A stretch of 64,000 nucleotides of DNA from Sipunculus nudus (Eukaryota; Annelida; Sipuncula; Golfingiida; Sipunculidae). Numbering within the stretch: the stretch's first letter is position 1; each line of letters begins with the position of its first letter. Shown here one piece after another: positions 1-11,167 of the stretch. The translations under genes were made by a program, and so were the position numbers. Under the pieces are notes generated by a model. It made no database searches, was not told where the DNA came from, and saw only the letters and a list, made by a program, of their open reading frames with translations. The stretch spans positions 33,784,027 through 33,848,026 of the forward strand of contig CM049308.1 of the NCBI GenBank assembly GCA_026874595.1. Direction: 5' to 3'.

Positions 1-487
1 CCTGAGCCCCTCTCAGGCAAAAGCCCGGGAATTCACCAGCACATGTTCCCCAGCTCCACCATCATAAACCTCTCTTCTTTCCCGGATAAAATGAAGAACA
101 TATTTACATGGTTTGCGTTTACTTGAAGTGGATTAAATTTTTTTGCTTGCCAGAAATCTTCGATTTAAGTCATGCAATAATGGATATATATACAAGTCAA
201 TTGTTACATATATTGAATGAACCTTAAAACACCTTGATATTATTGGTTTAACTTATGAGATGAAAAGATTAAAATACTGAACTGTTATAATTAAAATATA
301 TAAGCACGTTCCATAACAAACTTGTCAGGTGCTATGAAACACTAAATTTATCATGATATGGTTGGGTTTGTTGCATCTCCTAAAGAAAGCAGATAAATGC
401 TATACAGAAAACTCTTGTGCTCTGTTTATCAATAACTTCTTGTATGTTTAGTTTGTTGTCCTGGTGGTTTGACCCTTTTGTTTCCAG
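1..487. other. AT-rich flank without a recognisable gene
   Basis: No open frame, RNA gene or known repeat end is visible. The last 20 bases form a pyrimidine-rich stretch ending in TTTCCAG that serves the exon starting at 488. Confidence 0.5.
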
Positions 488-647
488 TGCAACACTGCTC
501 ACCACCTAAACAACAGCAAGCTCAAGCCAGCTTCAACAATAAGGTCCATGGGCCAGAAAGATTACATGGTGTTCCGGTTCTAAGTAAGAGGCTGTGTAAA
601 TCTACAAATCCCAAAATGAACAGATCAGACTCAAGAAAAGTACGCGG
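488..647 (+). CDS. Putative internal exon, unrecognised protein
   Basis: An open segment of 160 nt lies between an acceptor (CCTTTTGTTTCCAG) and a consensus donor (GG|GTGAGT at 648). The open frame needs one base from an upstream exon and ends with two bases left over. It encodes about 53 residues rich in Gln, Lys and Ser, starting near QHCSPPKQQQAQ and ending SDSRKVRG. I do not recognise a domain; the composition suggests a disordered linker. The leftover phase matches one open frame of the exon at 6430-6480, so the two may belong to one plus-strand gene. Repeats fill the space between them. Coding status is inferred from splice signals and composition only. Confidence 0.45.
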
Positions 648-1009
648 GTGAGTTGAATACCTAGGCTACTTCATTAACTAACTCTCCCACAGAAAGATCT
701 CCTTCGACAGGGTAAACAGACTTCCTGGCCCGGGTTTGCCTTAAAAATGCTTTCGAGATACACTCTTTAACGTTAACGAGCCCGTTAGCCTCTAGTTATT
801 TTAACAAGGGCTTCGAGATACAGGCCCCTGGTGTACTCGGTGTCAAAGAAGGAGTCTGGTTCATGTTATCTGCAACCGGGCACCCCTCCTGTGCAGGGGG
901 GGTTTCGGTAATATCGTTGCCTGAGGCAGGCACACCTCAAGGGAGGCTCCTGACTTGCACATTGTTGTGGACTCGAATACCTGAACCTGGAGAAGAATAC
1001 CTCTCTACC
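648..1009. other. Short intergenic or intronic stretch
   Basis: Mixed-composition sequence with a G run near 895-902. No supported coding frame or structure was seen. Confidence 0.4.
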
Positions 1010-1430
1010 TTAGTAAAGCTGGTCAAGGGCATGCCTCCTCACGCGGGGGGTAATGGAGGCGGCAAAAAAAGCCTCTGTGTATTCGTCTTCGCTGAGATGA
1101 AGCACACGGAGCATATCCACCGGAATAGCGTCTGGTGAAGTCTTGACAAAGACTTCTGTCGTTCTTGTTGAGGTCCCTAGTCTTACTTTTCTTCATTGAA
1201 CCCATCCAACTTGAAACCAATGCCGCCATTACATTTTTCACTAGGAACACAGTAGGAAATTTGGCATGTTTGGCCCTTTGAAAGTCTCTGGGCGTGAAAG
1301 CTGCACCAGCAGCCCGGACAATTGTGGCTTGCAGGGATTCTTCAGTGGCCGGAATGTTGATCGTTTCCCCCTCCATCTCACTAACTGCATCAAGCATATT
1401 GAATGAAGAAACAAAGATCACGAACTGAAC
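1010..1430 (-). pseudogene. Unrecognised coding exon with one frame change
   Basis: On the minus strand a reading frame begins after a CCACATCAG acceptor (near 1431) and runs through residues such as EGETINIPATEESLQATIVR and AKFPTVFLVKNVMAALVSSW. Around 1185 the protein-like signal moves to the next frame, reading TEVFVKTSPDAIPVDMLRVL, then HLSEDEYTEAFFAASITPRV, and ends at a stop at 1010-1012. Both halves have balanced composition and no repeats, so I read them as one coding segment. The break coincides with AAAA|GTAAGA, a good donor, so a missed intron or a one-base frameshift would each explain it. I recognise no family. It is not antisense to the exon at 488-647. Confidence 0.4.
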
Positions 1431-1924
1431 CTGATGTGGTATGAAGCAGGAGATACAAAATCATTTGTGCCACTTTATGGTATACTAAAAAGTAATGGCT
1501 TATGGCTTGGCATCTCTTACAAACGTAGCAAGTAAAATACAGGAAGGTAATGTATTATACCCAAGTGCAGCTGCCTCTAACAAAAGTTAGTGGCATTTAC
1601 CTTTGTTTAGCTCTCATTGAAGATTTAGTCAATTCTGACCAGGTAGCAAATGAATCCTTGATACACTATCCAAAATGAATCACACAGATTTATATCCAAG
1701 TGTCCATAGGAAATATTTCTCATGAGAACAGTGCTTGGGTTAAATCCCAAGTGCTGCGGGAAGTCGGTGAAATGTCCGCTTTGAAATGTAAAGTGTCACA
1801 AAGTTTTTCAACATTTATGATAGACTGGGTGTAGCATAAGAATGAGTTGAGTTATAACGTCAGTGTGCACATAGACATATATTGGAGATGGACACAATGA
1901 GCTTGCTGGAGTAAAAAAAGGGAA
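1431..1924. other. No gene seen
   Basis: AT-rich sequence with scattered short frames only; no repeat end or splice-bounded exon was recognised. Confidence 0.4.
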
Positions 1925-2410
1925 ACAAATGGAGCTCGCACATCTTGGATAGCTTCCTCGATTTTTTGGCAGGTGGCACTACCAACATTTATGTTAACGC
2001 TACACACATTCAGGCTTATATCTCAGGACTGGTTGGACATATCCCCCTGAAATTTTGCATGTGTATAGATCTCACATTGCTCTTAATTATACACAAAATT
2101 GGTGGCTCCACCTGCCACCATTTCTGCACAAGTCCTTCTGTTGGTCTGCTGTGGGATAAAATCACTCATATACATGTAGTGGTTTGATTTATCTGCCTAA
2201 AATTTTGCATATGAATACTACTTGGACAGCTATCTGGATTTTGTGGTAGGTGGCGCAACCTACATACACATTTCGGCTGCAGACATCCATGCTAATACGC
2301 AACACACCTCACTCTATTTCCTCTTGACACTCAATCCATGCCTCACTTCACCCGTTCCACTGGGATTCGGACAGATACACTTAGTCGCTTGTCGACTACC
2401 CGTATTCTAG
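1925..2410 (+). mobile_element. Family A Helitron-like element, 3' fragment
   Basis: This repeats the family A internal text (CATCTTGGATAGCTT..., GCAGGTGGC..., TTTTGCATGTGTATAGATCTC) and ends in the family A terminus: a hairpin built on TTAGTC/GACTAC, then CCCGTATTCTAG at 2410 followed by T. Hairpin plus CTRR end followed by T is the Helitron 3' signature. The 5' end is missing. No protein is encoded. Confidence 0.65.
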
Positions 2411-2504
2411 TTCTCAGGAGGGGTTTAATATAAGTCTGAAATTGGGCATATTTATATATAGCTTCGTTGTATACAAGACTGGTGGTGCCAGCTACAATCA
2501 CTTT

Positions 2505-3335
2505 TAGCTCAGCTGACTATAAGTCATCTGAGCTATAGTCGTGGTCCGTTGTCCGTCGTCCGTCCGTCCGTTCCCTTAACAGGGCACGTTTTGAAACCGT
2601 TAGACCTACGAGTCCAAAATTTTACATACCATTAGATGTCCCCAAAATCTCCTATCATTACGAAAATTAGGTCATCAGGACTTCGCTCCTTTGAGATATT
2701 AAGGAAAAACCTCCGTTTTCCATAATAAAAACCATTGTTACACTTCAAGGCTGCCTAATATCAAAACCACTGATCTGTTTTTGATCATATTTAGTATTCA
2801 TATTCTTCCATACATTTTCTATGAACATACAAAAATTTAGATCGGGTTTGGTATTATTTTGAAGTTATGGGCCAAGATATAATGCAATTTTTAAAAATCA
2901 GGAAATATATTTACTCACCTAACATGAGAATAGCTGAAGGTAGAGACTTTTTTCAGGAATATAACTTTATTTAATCAAGATTCAATTGTTTACCCAAAAT
3001 TAGATCTGAATTTTAAATTTTTTTCAAGTTATTAGCATAAATAAAAAATCAAAACCTTTAATTTTGTCCAACTTTGGCGATGGCACGTTTTTCCCTGTAA
3101 GCACTGTTTATTTAGTTTTCACAGCATATATACATAAGGATTTAATCTTTTAAAAATTGAAATTTCAAAGGAATTGATTGAAAAGAGTAGCTTTTATTCA
3201 AGTAGAGTAGCTTTTATTAAAGTTTGCATACACCATGTCATGTGTTGTTTACATCTAGCCCACCTAGTAGTACAGCCTTCACTTGCATTATATAACCCAC
3301 CCCAGACAGCCTACCTTGGCTCAGCTTGGCTACTA
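2505..3335 (+). repeat. Dispersed repeat family D with terminal palindrome
   Basis: It begins with a palindrome (2505-2535, TAGCTCAG...CTGAGCTA) followed by a GTCC-rich stretch and the motif TTAACAGGGCACG. An inverted copy lies at 60365-61130 and can be aligned over almost the whole length, down to the shared CTTGGCTCAGCTTGGCTAC end. Other copies of the palindromic end occur near 30373(+), 46770(-), 47395(-) and 61770(-). It is non-coding. The architecture (5' hairpin, internal tandem units elsewhere) suggests another non-autonomous rolling-circle family, but I did not find a complete copy with a clear 3' terminus. Confidence 0.65.
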
Positions 3336-3365
3336 CCAGCAGGCTTCCCCTCTGTCCTGCACTCT

Positions 3366-3380
3366 CCCCCCCCCCCCCCC
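3366..3380. repeat. Poly-C tract
   Basis: A run of 15 C, one of nine C or G runs of at least 14 in the window. Confidence 0.9.
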
Positions 3381-3416
3381 AAACCATGGTGCATAAACTT
3401 GATGAATGTTATTGTA

Positions 3417-4260
3417 TCCGCCAAAACGAAGTTTTGCGGATACTATGTTTTTTACCGGGTTCCGCCGCCGCCGCCGTGTTCGTTTCCGGAGAACTCAGTC
3501 ACATGTGAACTGGTGCCTAACCAAGTGACCTTGACCTCTGACCTTTACTCTCTGCCCAGCGTCTGTGCGTCTGTTTCCACACATAAACCGATATATCTCG
3601 GGAACCGTTTGACCGATCAGGAAAATTTTTTTACACAAATGTAGCCCTGGGATAGCTTTATAACATACACTAAAAAGTGGCGCCACCTGCAACCATGTTT
3701 GCACAGTGTCCATCTGTTCATCTGCCTCGGGTTAAAATCACTCATATCTCTGCAGTGGTTTGACTAATTCACCTAAAATTCGGCATGCATATACATCCTA
3801 GATAGCTTTCTTGATTTTTTGACAGGTGGCGCCACCTACACTCACGTTCACGCTGCAGACATTAATGCTTATATCTCTGGAACCGTTTGATCAATCAGGA
3901 AAAAAAATTACACAAATGTAGCCCTTGGATAGCTTTATAACATACACAAAAATAATGGCGCCACCTGCAGCAAATTGCACAGCGTCCATCTGTTTGTCTG
4001 CTGTGGGATAAAATCTATCATATCTCTGCAGTGGTTTGACTTTTCAACCTGAAATTTTGCATGTGTATACATCTTGGATATTTTCTCGTTCAAATAACAG
4101 GTGGCGCCACCTACAATCATGTTTATGTGGCAGAGATCCATTCTAATATGTAACACATGTAACTCTATATCCCCTTGCCACTCAATCCATGCCTCACTTC
4201 ACCCGTCCTTCTCTGATTTTGGCGGATTTCGTAGTCGCTTGTCGGCTACCCGTATTCTAG
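3417..4260 (+). mobile_element. Complete non-autonomous Helitron-like element (family A)
   Basis: The 844-bp unit starts 5'-TC after an A (A3416) and ends CTAG before a T (T4261), matching Helitron insertion between A and T without target duplication. The first 24 bases form a hairpin (arms TCCGC.AAAAC and GTTTT.GCGGA). The inverted copy of the 5' end, TTTTGGCGGA, sits inward of the 3' end at 4217-4226, followed by a terminal hairpin (GTAGTC/GGCTAC, 4231-4249) and 11 bases to CTAG. Such asymmetric terminal inverted repeats are described for Helitron2/Helentron-type elements. Inside are diverged tandem segments with GGTGGCGCCACC motifs at about 3678, 3824, 3955 and 4101. There is no Rep/helicase ORF, so it depends on a partner element. 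Confidence 0.75.
3526..3544 (-). promoter_or_regulatory. Three nuclear-receptor half-sites inside family A
   Basis: TGACCT TGACCT C TGACCT reads on the minus strand as AGGTCA-g-AGGTCA-AGGTCA, a DR1 plus DR0 arrangement. The second family A copy retains the DR1 (22935-22947). Motif match only; no evidence of binding. Confidence 0.35.
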
Positions 4261-5231
4261 TTATTTTCTGTATTTGATTAATTCTTATTCTAGGCTTTGC
4301 TACATTTTAGATTTTGTATTGTACCACCAGGGTTACAATGATAAAAGTGCACATTTAATAGTTTCCACCAAGTGGTGTATTGCTATGAAAGTGTGAATGT
4401 TCATCAGGTAAGTAATAATTCCTTACTTCAGAAGAATAAAAACTTCACCAGGTGTGAAATTGATTAATAATTCCAGTAATAAATTAAAGCTGAGATAGTA
4501 ATTAGCACAATGATATTGTTTGTTGATCATTCAACCAACAGTGTGTATACTTTATTTGAAAAGATGTTTTATTTTATCAAATTTACTTAATCTTTTATTT
4601 TATCTTGTTGAATAAAATTAAGGATGTACTGAAAACTCCAATGTGCAAAACTTTTTAATAGTGATTCAAGGAATAATATTGTAGATGCCATGTTGTGGCA
4701 TTATTTACTTTTAAATTCAGTTTAAACATTTGGGATTTAAAAATAATAAAATATATGTATGTGCATAATATGACTCAATATGAGCTACATTCTGGATATA
4801 TAATGATTGCAACTTTTGCAACAATTCTAATATTTTAACTTATATTATCAGTTTATTTATTAAAAATTTATAAAACTTGTTAATAAAAAAAAGATTCAGA
4901 TAAAAACTTTTAATGGAAAAAAAAAGAAATGCTAAAAAATAGGCTTATATATAAACTTAAATGTATTATTCCCTTGAAAGTGAAATAAATGTATTAGTCC
5001 ATTCTGTCCACTTGCCTGTCCATCTGTAAATTTCATATGCATCACAGTATCTCAAAACTTTAACTGTTTTCCTTCATGACAGTCTTGTCAGAGTATTAGT
5101 TTGCAATCATATATTTAGAACTTTACTATAACCAAGTAGGAGGGCCCCTTTCCTCTTAGCTTCTTATATTCTTATAAATGAAAAACATTACAATAGAATA
5201 ATTTGTATATTTTGCATTCGCAAAAATTTCA
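4261..5231. other. AT-rich spacer, nothing recognised
   Basis: Long runs of A/T with no open frame above noise and no repeat end that recurs elsewhere in the window. Confidence 0.5.
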
Positions 5232-5400
5232 AACTTCAGCTGAGCGCCGTGACCCATGGGTCTCCTGTTGTGTTGTGTGCACCCATGCCAGAATTGCAGC
5301 AGTGATGTTTGTGTAATTGTTTCTTATTCAAAATGTTTAGTACTTGCATTGTTCATATACATGAGATGCATAGGCTCGCATTAGGCCTGTAGGCCTTGTT
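5232..5400 (+). repeat. Family C 3' hairpin end plus a dispersed repeat
   Basis: The sequence GCTGAGCGCC then a perfect GACCCATGGGTC palindrome (around 5251-5262) then TCCTG is the family C end, also seen inverted at 42274, 48222 and 56405. Directly after it, 5268-5400 repeats the segment at 37457-37645 (TGTGTGCACCCATGCCAGAA ... GCATTAGGCCTGTAGGCC). A related inverted piece is at 26276-26320. Confidence 0.6.
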
Positions 5401-6020
5401 TTCTTTTATCCCGTTTTAATCTTCATTTGTCTTCTAAAATCCTTAACACCAATATTATCCTGAACACCAATTTTTTCCGATATTCAGGATTATTGATAAA
5501 TATAACTTAGCTTTCAACAAGAAATTTTCGGCTAAAGAAGAAAAAAATAAATAAAATGATAAGTCTGAAAGCAATTGCTTCAAATAGATGGCATGTAGTG
5601 TGCAAACTAGCAGACAGAACAACAAGACTGTTTACAAAATTCATAACAACTGAAAGACAGACAGACCGACATAATGACTACTGTGACAAATCAATGACCT
5701 GAACCATGATATGGGCAATAGAAAGATAAAAACAGTGAAGTGATATTATGGCACATCCCTAGAACTATGTGGAAAAAGTGTTGATGACAAAATGTTTTGC
5801 AAAACATTCTGGTTAAACTGTGGTCTGGAGATTGCTCACTGTATGATGCAAAAACAAGCAAGCAGGCAAAATTAAGGAGTAGTGACATAAAGACACACAG
5901 TTGAGATAATTTATGAAGGAGACCACGGCAAAAGGACAAAAATAAGACATAGCATAGGGAATAAAGTTTATATTTGCGGGTAGATATGACCCAAAAATCA
6001 GTTGTAGTGGTTCAAGCACA
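5401..6020. other. No gene seen
   Basis: AT-rich, with no supported coding frame. A candidate CTCF-like site follows at 6021. Confidence 0.4.
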
Positions 6021-6034
6021 GCGCCCCCTAGCGG
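6021..6034 (-). promoter_or_regulatory. CTCF-like motif
   Basis: The minus-strand sequence CCGCTAGGGGGCGC matches the published bilaterian CTCF core (CCASYAGRKGGCRS) at 13 of 14 positions. It is GC-rich within an AT-rich surrounding. One good motif does not prove occupancy. Confidence 0.35.
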
Positions 6035-6429
6035 CTACATTCGAAATCGACGAACCTGTTTCGATACTTTAGTGTAAGACATCAGATGTACCACTTCCAA
6101 AAATTGCTGCTTGTAGAATGCTATATGTAAAATTTGCTTGCCAAAATCTTTGATTCCCGCAAGCTATAATGGTAATAATCAGGAACTCGGGGCATCTTGT
6201 GCGTCTTAGTTTGGCCATTAAATATTGATACATTTTACAAATATTAACCTTGCAAAATTGAATTTCAAGGCACAATTGCAAGCATTTTTATAATATCTAA
6301 TTATCTATTTATTTATCTTACAAAATCTCTCTCCCTCCCTTTCATTATCATACTCAGTCTCTCTCACTCTCCACGTTACAGGATCATCTTTTTACACCAT
6401 GTTAACCTTTTTCTTTTTGTGTTCTTCAG

Positions 6430-6480
6430 ATGGCACAAAGAAATGACCATTGGCACGTCACAGGGGCCAGGGATGCACAG
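6430..6480 (+). CDS. Putative 51-nt internal exon
   Basis: A strong acceptor (TTTTTGTGTTCTTCAG) precedes 51 nt ending CACAG|GTGAGT, both close to consensus. Two frames are open. The frame that takes one base from the upstream exon reads WHKEMTIGTSQGPGMH and agrees in phase with the end of the exon at 488-647. The other reads MAQRNDHWHVTGARDAQ. No family is recognised. The exon is short, so chance occurrence cannot be excluded. Confidence 0.4.
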
Positions 6481-6820
6481 GTGAGTTTCTGATATAGATG
6501 TTATATCCTTGTGTATACATGTAAAGTGTTTATATTTATTGAATGTTTTATGATTGCTAATTTTGTTGTGCATTTCATTTTTTTAACACAAAAAAAATAT
6601 TACTTGATAATAAGCATTTCCCGTTCTATAGCTAAATGTTTTGGCGGAACTTGTCGGCTGATATTGCTAAAGCATTGTGACTATTAATAAACTAATTTAA
6701 CGGTTATCTAACTTCCATTGACAAATGTTTTCTAAAGAGTGAGACGCTTGACCTTGGACCAAGAGGCGGGGCATTTGGGACAAATCAGTTATAGCCCAAT
6801 GAAATGAAATACAAGCAATA

Positions 6821-6899
6821 AGATTTGCTTAGCTTGTGTCAGTCATGGCAGGCTCGCCAAAACGGCTCGCCTGCCATGTGACACAAGCCTCGCAAACCT
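6821..6899. repeat. 79-nt near-perfect foldback (pre-miRNA-like or tiny MITE)
   Basis: The left arm GCTTGTGTCAGTCATGGCAG pairs with the right arm CTGCCATGTGACACAAGC, and the pairing continues outward through AGATTTGC/GCAAACCT, giving about 30-35 paired bases around a short loop near CCAAAACGG. The length and shape fit a miRNA precursor or a very short palindromic element. Confidence 0.5.
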
Positions 6900-7346
6900 A
6901 ACGGCTAGCATTATATTTCATTCGGCAATATAACCAATTCTTATCATCATCTGCACAGGAAAACGACCGGATCCAATGACTGGCAAATACCACGCCACCA
7001 GGGACACACCGTTCTGTAAAAAAAATTTGAATCTTCCTTGCCATATCTTCGCATGGTCCGGCTTACACTCTCATAGTACCCATCCACATATTGTTGGCGT
7101 TTAGACAACGTGGCTTCCGTCGTATCTTCCGGGTCCAGTACCTCTTCAGTTTCCGTGGGTAGCAGTCCAGTCATTCTACAATGCCGGTGCGTGACAAAAT
7201 CGCTCATGACTAGCCCTAAGACGGGTGTCGAATCGCCACAATCCGGACTTACTGTACTGTATAAGTGATTAACAGGTTCAATTTCCATCAACCGATACAA
7301 TACACTTACATAAAATGGACTGTAGCGCAAGCATGACTGATGAATA

Positions 7347-7360
7347 CCCCCCCCCCCCCC
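7347..7360. repeat. Poly-C tract next to an RT-like motif
   Basis: A run of 14 C. On the minus strand the bases just before it read [11 protein letters not shown], resembling the KAFDTINHDIL reverse-transcriptase motif. A similar junction is at 18306-18370. Confidence 0.6.
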
Positions 7361-7388
7361 GGGTAGTGTATAACGGTTTGTTATGTCA

Positions 7389-7800
<412 letters not shown>

Positions 7801-8683
7801 CCTGAAGCATATATGACGCTTCAGATTCGGATGATATAGATGATTCGGGAGCCATTGGTGAATCAGGAAAGGCATGTGAGACTGAGGATGCCGTGGGTCC
7901 GGAAGATACTGGTAGTGAAGGGTCCACATGAAACTCCGTATTTGTTCTTGTCCTTCTCGATTCCGTTTCGAGAAAATTGTACAGGGGATCCTGGATGTGA
8001 ACACTTACAAAATGTTCACCATGTCCCTCCGGAAAGTGGCCCACAGTAATAATTGGTAGATCTGGATTAAACACACCAGTATCTGAGACAATCCTATGGT
8101 TTCCTCGCACCATGTTTCAAAATCACAAGGATCTGTAGGAAGAATTCCCTTGCCATCACCGGGAGTGTAAAATGATCCCCGTATGCTGTTTGCCTGGACA
8201 TGTTAGATATGTAGTTGAGGAAAGACTGTTCGCTTGGAAAGAAATCTGAGTACAGATGTATGTCATCTTGGGTTTTGTATGGGTTACTGCACTCATTCGT
8301 AGTTGTTCTCCAGAACAATAAATGCCTAAGGTGGCAAGCTGATGAGCTACTGCATCAAAGTGACAGTTCCCATATATGGCGGGATCCATAAAAATTTCAA
8401 CGCCCGGAATACACTGTTCAGATAATTTGCGTGTCTAAATGCGTCACTTTTTCCAGATTCACCGTCAGAGGAATTTTCTGCAACACGATTCGAGGAGTTC
8501 AGTGGTAAATAATACTTCTGATGGTGTTCCTCTCTTCTTCTTTTCTCTAGAAATATGGATTTGGACTGTTCTTTTCTTAACTTCTCCTCCTCCTGTGTTA
8601 TGCTGGTTAAATTCTCTACAGACACCCAACTCTTCTTCCTCACATCCGATGGATCTCTATAGGACACCAGGTATTTCACATAA

Positions 8684-8878
8684 ATGAAGAAAATCATCAG
8701 AAGAGAGGTGACTCAATATTGGAAAGCTAGGATATACCCAGATAGTGTCTCTCTACAAGCTTTGAACAACATCAAATGGGAATCCATAATCAAAGGCATG
8801 GCAGATCATACGCCCACATTATATGATGCCTGTGTGGCTGGCTTGACCAACAGGCGGAACCAGCATCTTGTACAGTAA
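8684..8878 (+). CDS. Short unrecognised ORF fragment
   Basis: A 64-residue frame overlaps the 5' edge of the minus-strand OTU-like gene. It reads REVTQYWKARIYPDSVSLQA, then ALNNIKWESIIKGMADHTPT and LYDACVAGLTNRRN before a stop. The W-[ED]-x-I-I and PTLYD spacing resembles segments of multi-copy invertebrate proteins, but I cannot name a family. It is probably a piece of a mobile-element or repeated gene. Confidence 0.3.
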   Translation: MKKIIRREVTQYWKARIYPDSVSLQALNNIKWESIIKGMADHTPTLYDACVAGLTNRRNQHLVQ

Positions 8879-8904
8879 TAAATGTGATAAATCCTTATTA
8901 TGAC

Positions 8905-9420
8905 TTTTCAGCGAACCTGTGAGCTTATGCGATGGCGCTGCGTCTTCCGTCCGTCGTCAGCCGTCCGCCGTCTAGGGCTGGCTTTCCGCCGTCCATGGCT
9001 GTAGGTCAGACACCATTTGAGTAAGCAAGCTCCAAATTCCATATAAGAATTAGTCACATGTGAAACTTGGTGCCCTAGAGCTTATTATTGGTTATCTGCA
9101 TTAATTAAGTTTTTATAGAGAAAAAGCTTAAAAACCTTTTTCTTCTTCTCTGAAACTGTCTGGCCAAATTGTCCAATATTTCACAGAAATGTTCCTTGGA
9201 ACAATCTCTCTCAAGTTTGTGCGAATGGTTCCAGTTCGGTGATTTTTGACCGAGTTAGAGGAAGTTGAAGTTAGTCATCTGTGCAAAAAAGCATAATAAA
9301 CTTAAAATCTCAGAAACAGCTGGAGCTGTCATCACCAAATTTTATGCCAATGTTTGTCACGTGAGTCATATCTAAAATTGAGGTGTTGGTGGCCCCACCT
9401 ACATTGATCTGTTTTTTACA
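8905..9420 (+). repeat. Family B-like 5' portion
   Basis: It starts with GCGAACCTGTGAGCTTATGCGATGGCGCTGCGTC, the same layout as the start of family B at 42433 (GTGAACTTATGCCATGGCGCAGCGTC), followed by GTCC/CCGTC-rich sequence. It contains a diverged palindrome GGTGGCCCCACC near 9391. A second short copy of the start is at 9780-9806. No ORF. Confidence 0.55.
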
Positions 9421-9558
9421 AGCAGAAATGTATGTTTAGACTCTCTTAGCTTATACACTGTTTTTTAAAAAACTGTTAAGCTGATTGGTTTAAACTTTAC
9501 AAGAATTATTCTATGGTATTCCTTGTCAGTTTTATCAGAATAGATTGGGTAAATGCAG

Positions 9559-9983
9559 CTTTAAAAAAGCTGTGTAGCCAATTGAAAAAGGCTTTCTGTG
9601 TTTGTAAACAGATATGACAATGTGTTAAGTTTTATCATGTCAAGTCAAGAGGTCACGCAGTGTATCCAGGTGCAGTCCAGACATCACAATTACAACTGAC
9701 CTGGCTCTGCCTGGTGTCTAGACGATGGTGTCGAAACTATATCTTTCAACTGTTTGAAAAAAAATTGGTTTGCAATTTTAGCGAACCTGTGAGCTTTTGC
9801 GATGGCACCTTTAAAAAAGCAGTGTAGCCAATTGAAAAAGGCTTTCTGTATTTGAAAACAGATGTGGCAACATGTTAAGTTTAAAAATGCCAAGTCAAAA
9901 GGTCAATCAGTGCACCCAGGTGCAGTCCAAACATCACCATGCAAATGACCTGGCTCTGCCTGGTGTCCAGATACAGTCTAGAC
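9559..9983. repeat. Direct duplication of about 170 bp
   Basis: The segments 9559-9724 and 9808-9983 share TTTAAAAAAGC, TGTAGCCAATTGAAAAAGGC and CTGACCTGGCTCTGCCTGGTGTC in the same order, with point differences. They are separated by about 80 bp containing part of a family B-like start. Confidence 0.65.
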
Positions 9984-10023
9984 GTCTAGACAATGTGTCT
10001 AGACACATCACACATTGTCTAGA
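9975..10023. repeat. Nested TCTAGA palindromes
   Basis: GTCTAGACGTCTAGAC is followed by TCTAGACAATGTG and its exact inverted copy CACATTGTCTAGA, with TCTAGA in the loop. It can form a small cruciform. Confidence 0.7.
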
Positions 10024-10231
10024 AGCCAGAACCTGCCAACACTGTCAGATCTTACAATAGGTCAAGTTACTCTCTGTAGTTATAAATAACTTTGGGAGAC
10101 TGCCAACCATTTCAGTTTTGCCAACAGGTCAAGTTTCAGTCTGTTAGAGCCAGTGGTGCATTTACATGTGACACTTTAGGTACCCTTGATCTGGGGGATA
10201 GCTGAGCCTCCATTGTTTCTCCATGTGCCAG

Positions 10232-10302
10232 GATGCATGAATAGGTGTGACACAATATCAAGGCTAACAGAAGAACTTGTTAGCTCCCTGGGAATATATC
10301 AG
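10232..10302 (+). CDS. Putative 71-nt internal exon
   Basis: It lies between the acceptor CATTGTTTCTCCATGTGCCAG and the donor ATCAG|GTACGT. One frame is fully open and reads CMNRCDTISRLTEELVSSLG; the other two contain stops. The open frame does not agree in phase with a direct join to 6430-6480, so other exons would have to intervene. Function unknown. Confidence 0.35.
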
Positions 10303-11167
10303 GTACGTGTACAGTCATTAGAGTACAATTACATACAACTGTGTTGATATGCTTACATTATGTGATGGTTCTTTAATCAGATTTAGCATCCAGTAAGCAT
10401 TTGATATTAGGGTCCCGTTTGACAAGTGGGTGCCCTATAATGATCACCATGTTAGTCCATGTGTTAGTCTGTCATTTGAACAGTTTGTCAGTTTAATGCA
10501 TATTTTCATGTATGATATCTCAACAGCAACACAATGGATCTTTTTGAAAGTCACAGGGATGATTCAAGATTGGTACCTATGAGGATTCACACCTTTAAAA
10601 TTTCAGACCCGCCAAAAATTCAGTACAGCCACAACAGCGCAATTGGTGATTTTCTTTCTCCTGAATATCCTAGAGAGAATACAATGGACCTTTTTATTTA
10701 ATTTAAAGGGATGATTGGTAGCTATTAGGGCTAGATTCTAAGATTTCAGACCCAACAAAAATTTATTATGGAACAGAAACAAAGGAACCTACATATAATC
10801 TGTTATCCTTTAATCTATTGTACAGGAGACAACCGGTCATATAAAATTCGACAATTTGGGAACAATGATTATCAACTTGTTCATGATACCATACACACAT
10901 GAAATGTGTCAATATTAAATGATATGAGTAATATATTACACAGGTGATCGCTCACTTTAATTTTTGCAGACATTATTGTGTACCATCTCCAAAATGAACT
11001 GACACATGAACATTAATTCTGAACTTTTAACACATGAACATGCAACTCTAATCAGCCTAACCAAATACAGCATACTAATTTATAACAAATCTTTTATTGG
11101 TTTCCAAAAATAGTTTGTATTGTATTAGTCAATTCTCGTGGAAGTTCTGATGTTTTTGTTGACTCAC
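10303..11167. other. No gene seen
   Basis: AT-rich sequence. A loose repeat of 'CAATGGA(T/C)CTTTTT ... AGGGATGATT' occurs twice (about 10530 and 10685), possibly a diverged tandem pair of roughly 150 bp. Confidence 0.4.

Noticed and set aside
3174-3644. 156-codon plus-strand frame
   Set aside because: It runs from family D across a poly-C tract into the Helitron; different repeats joined by chance.
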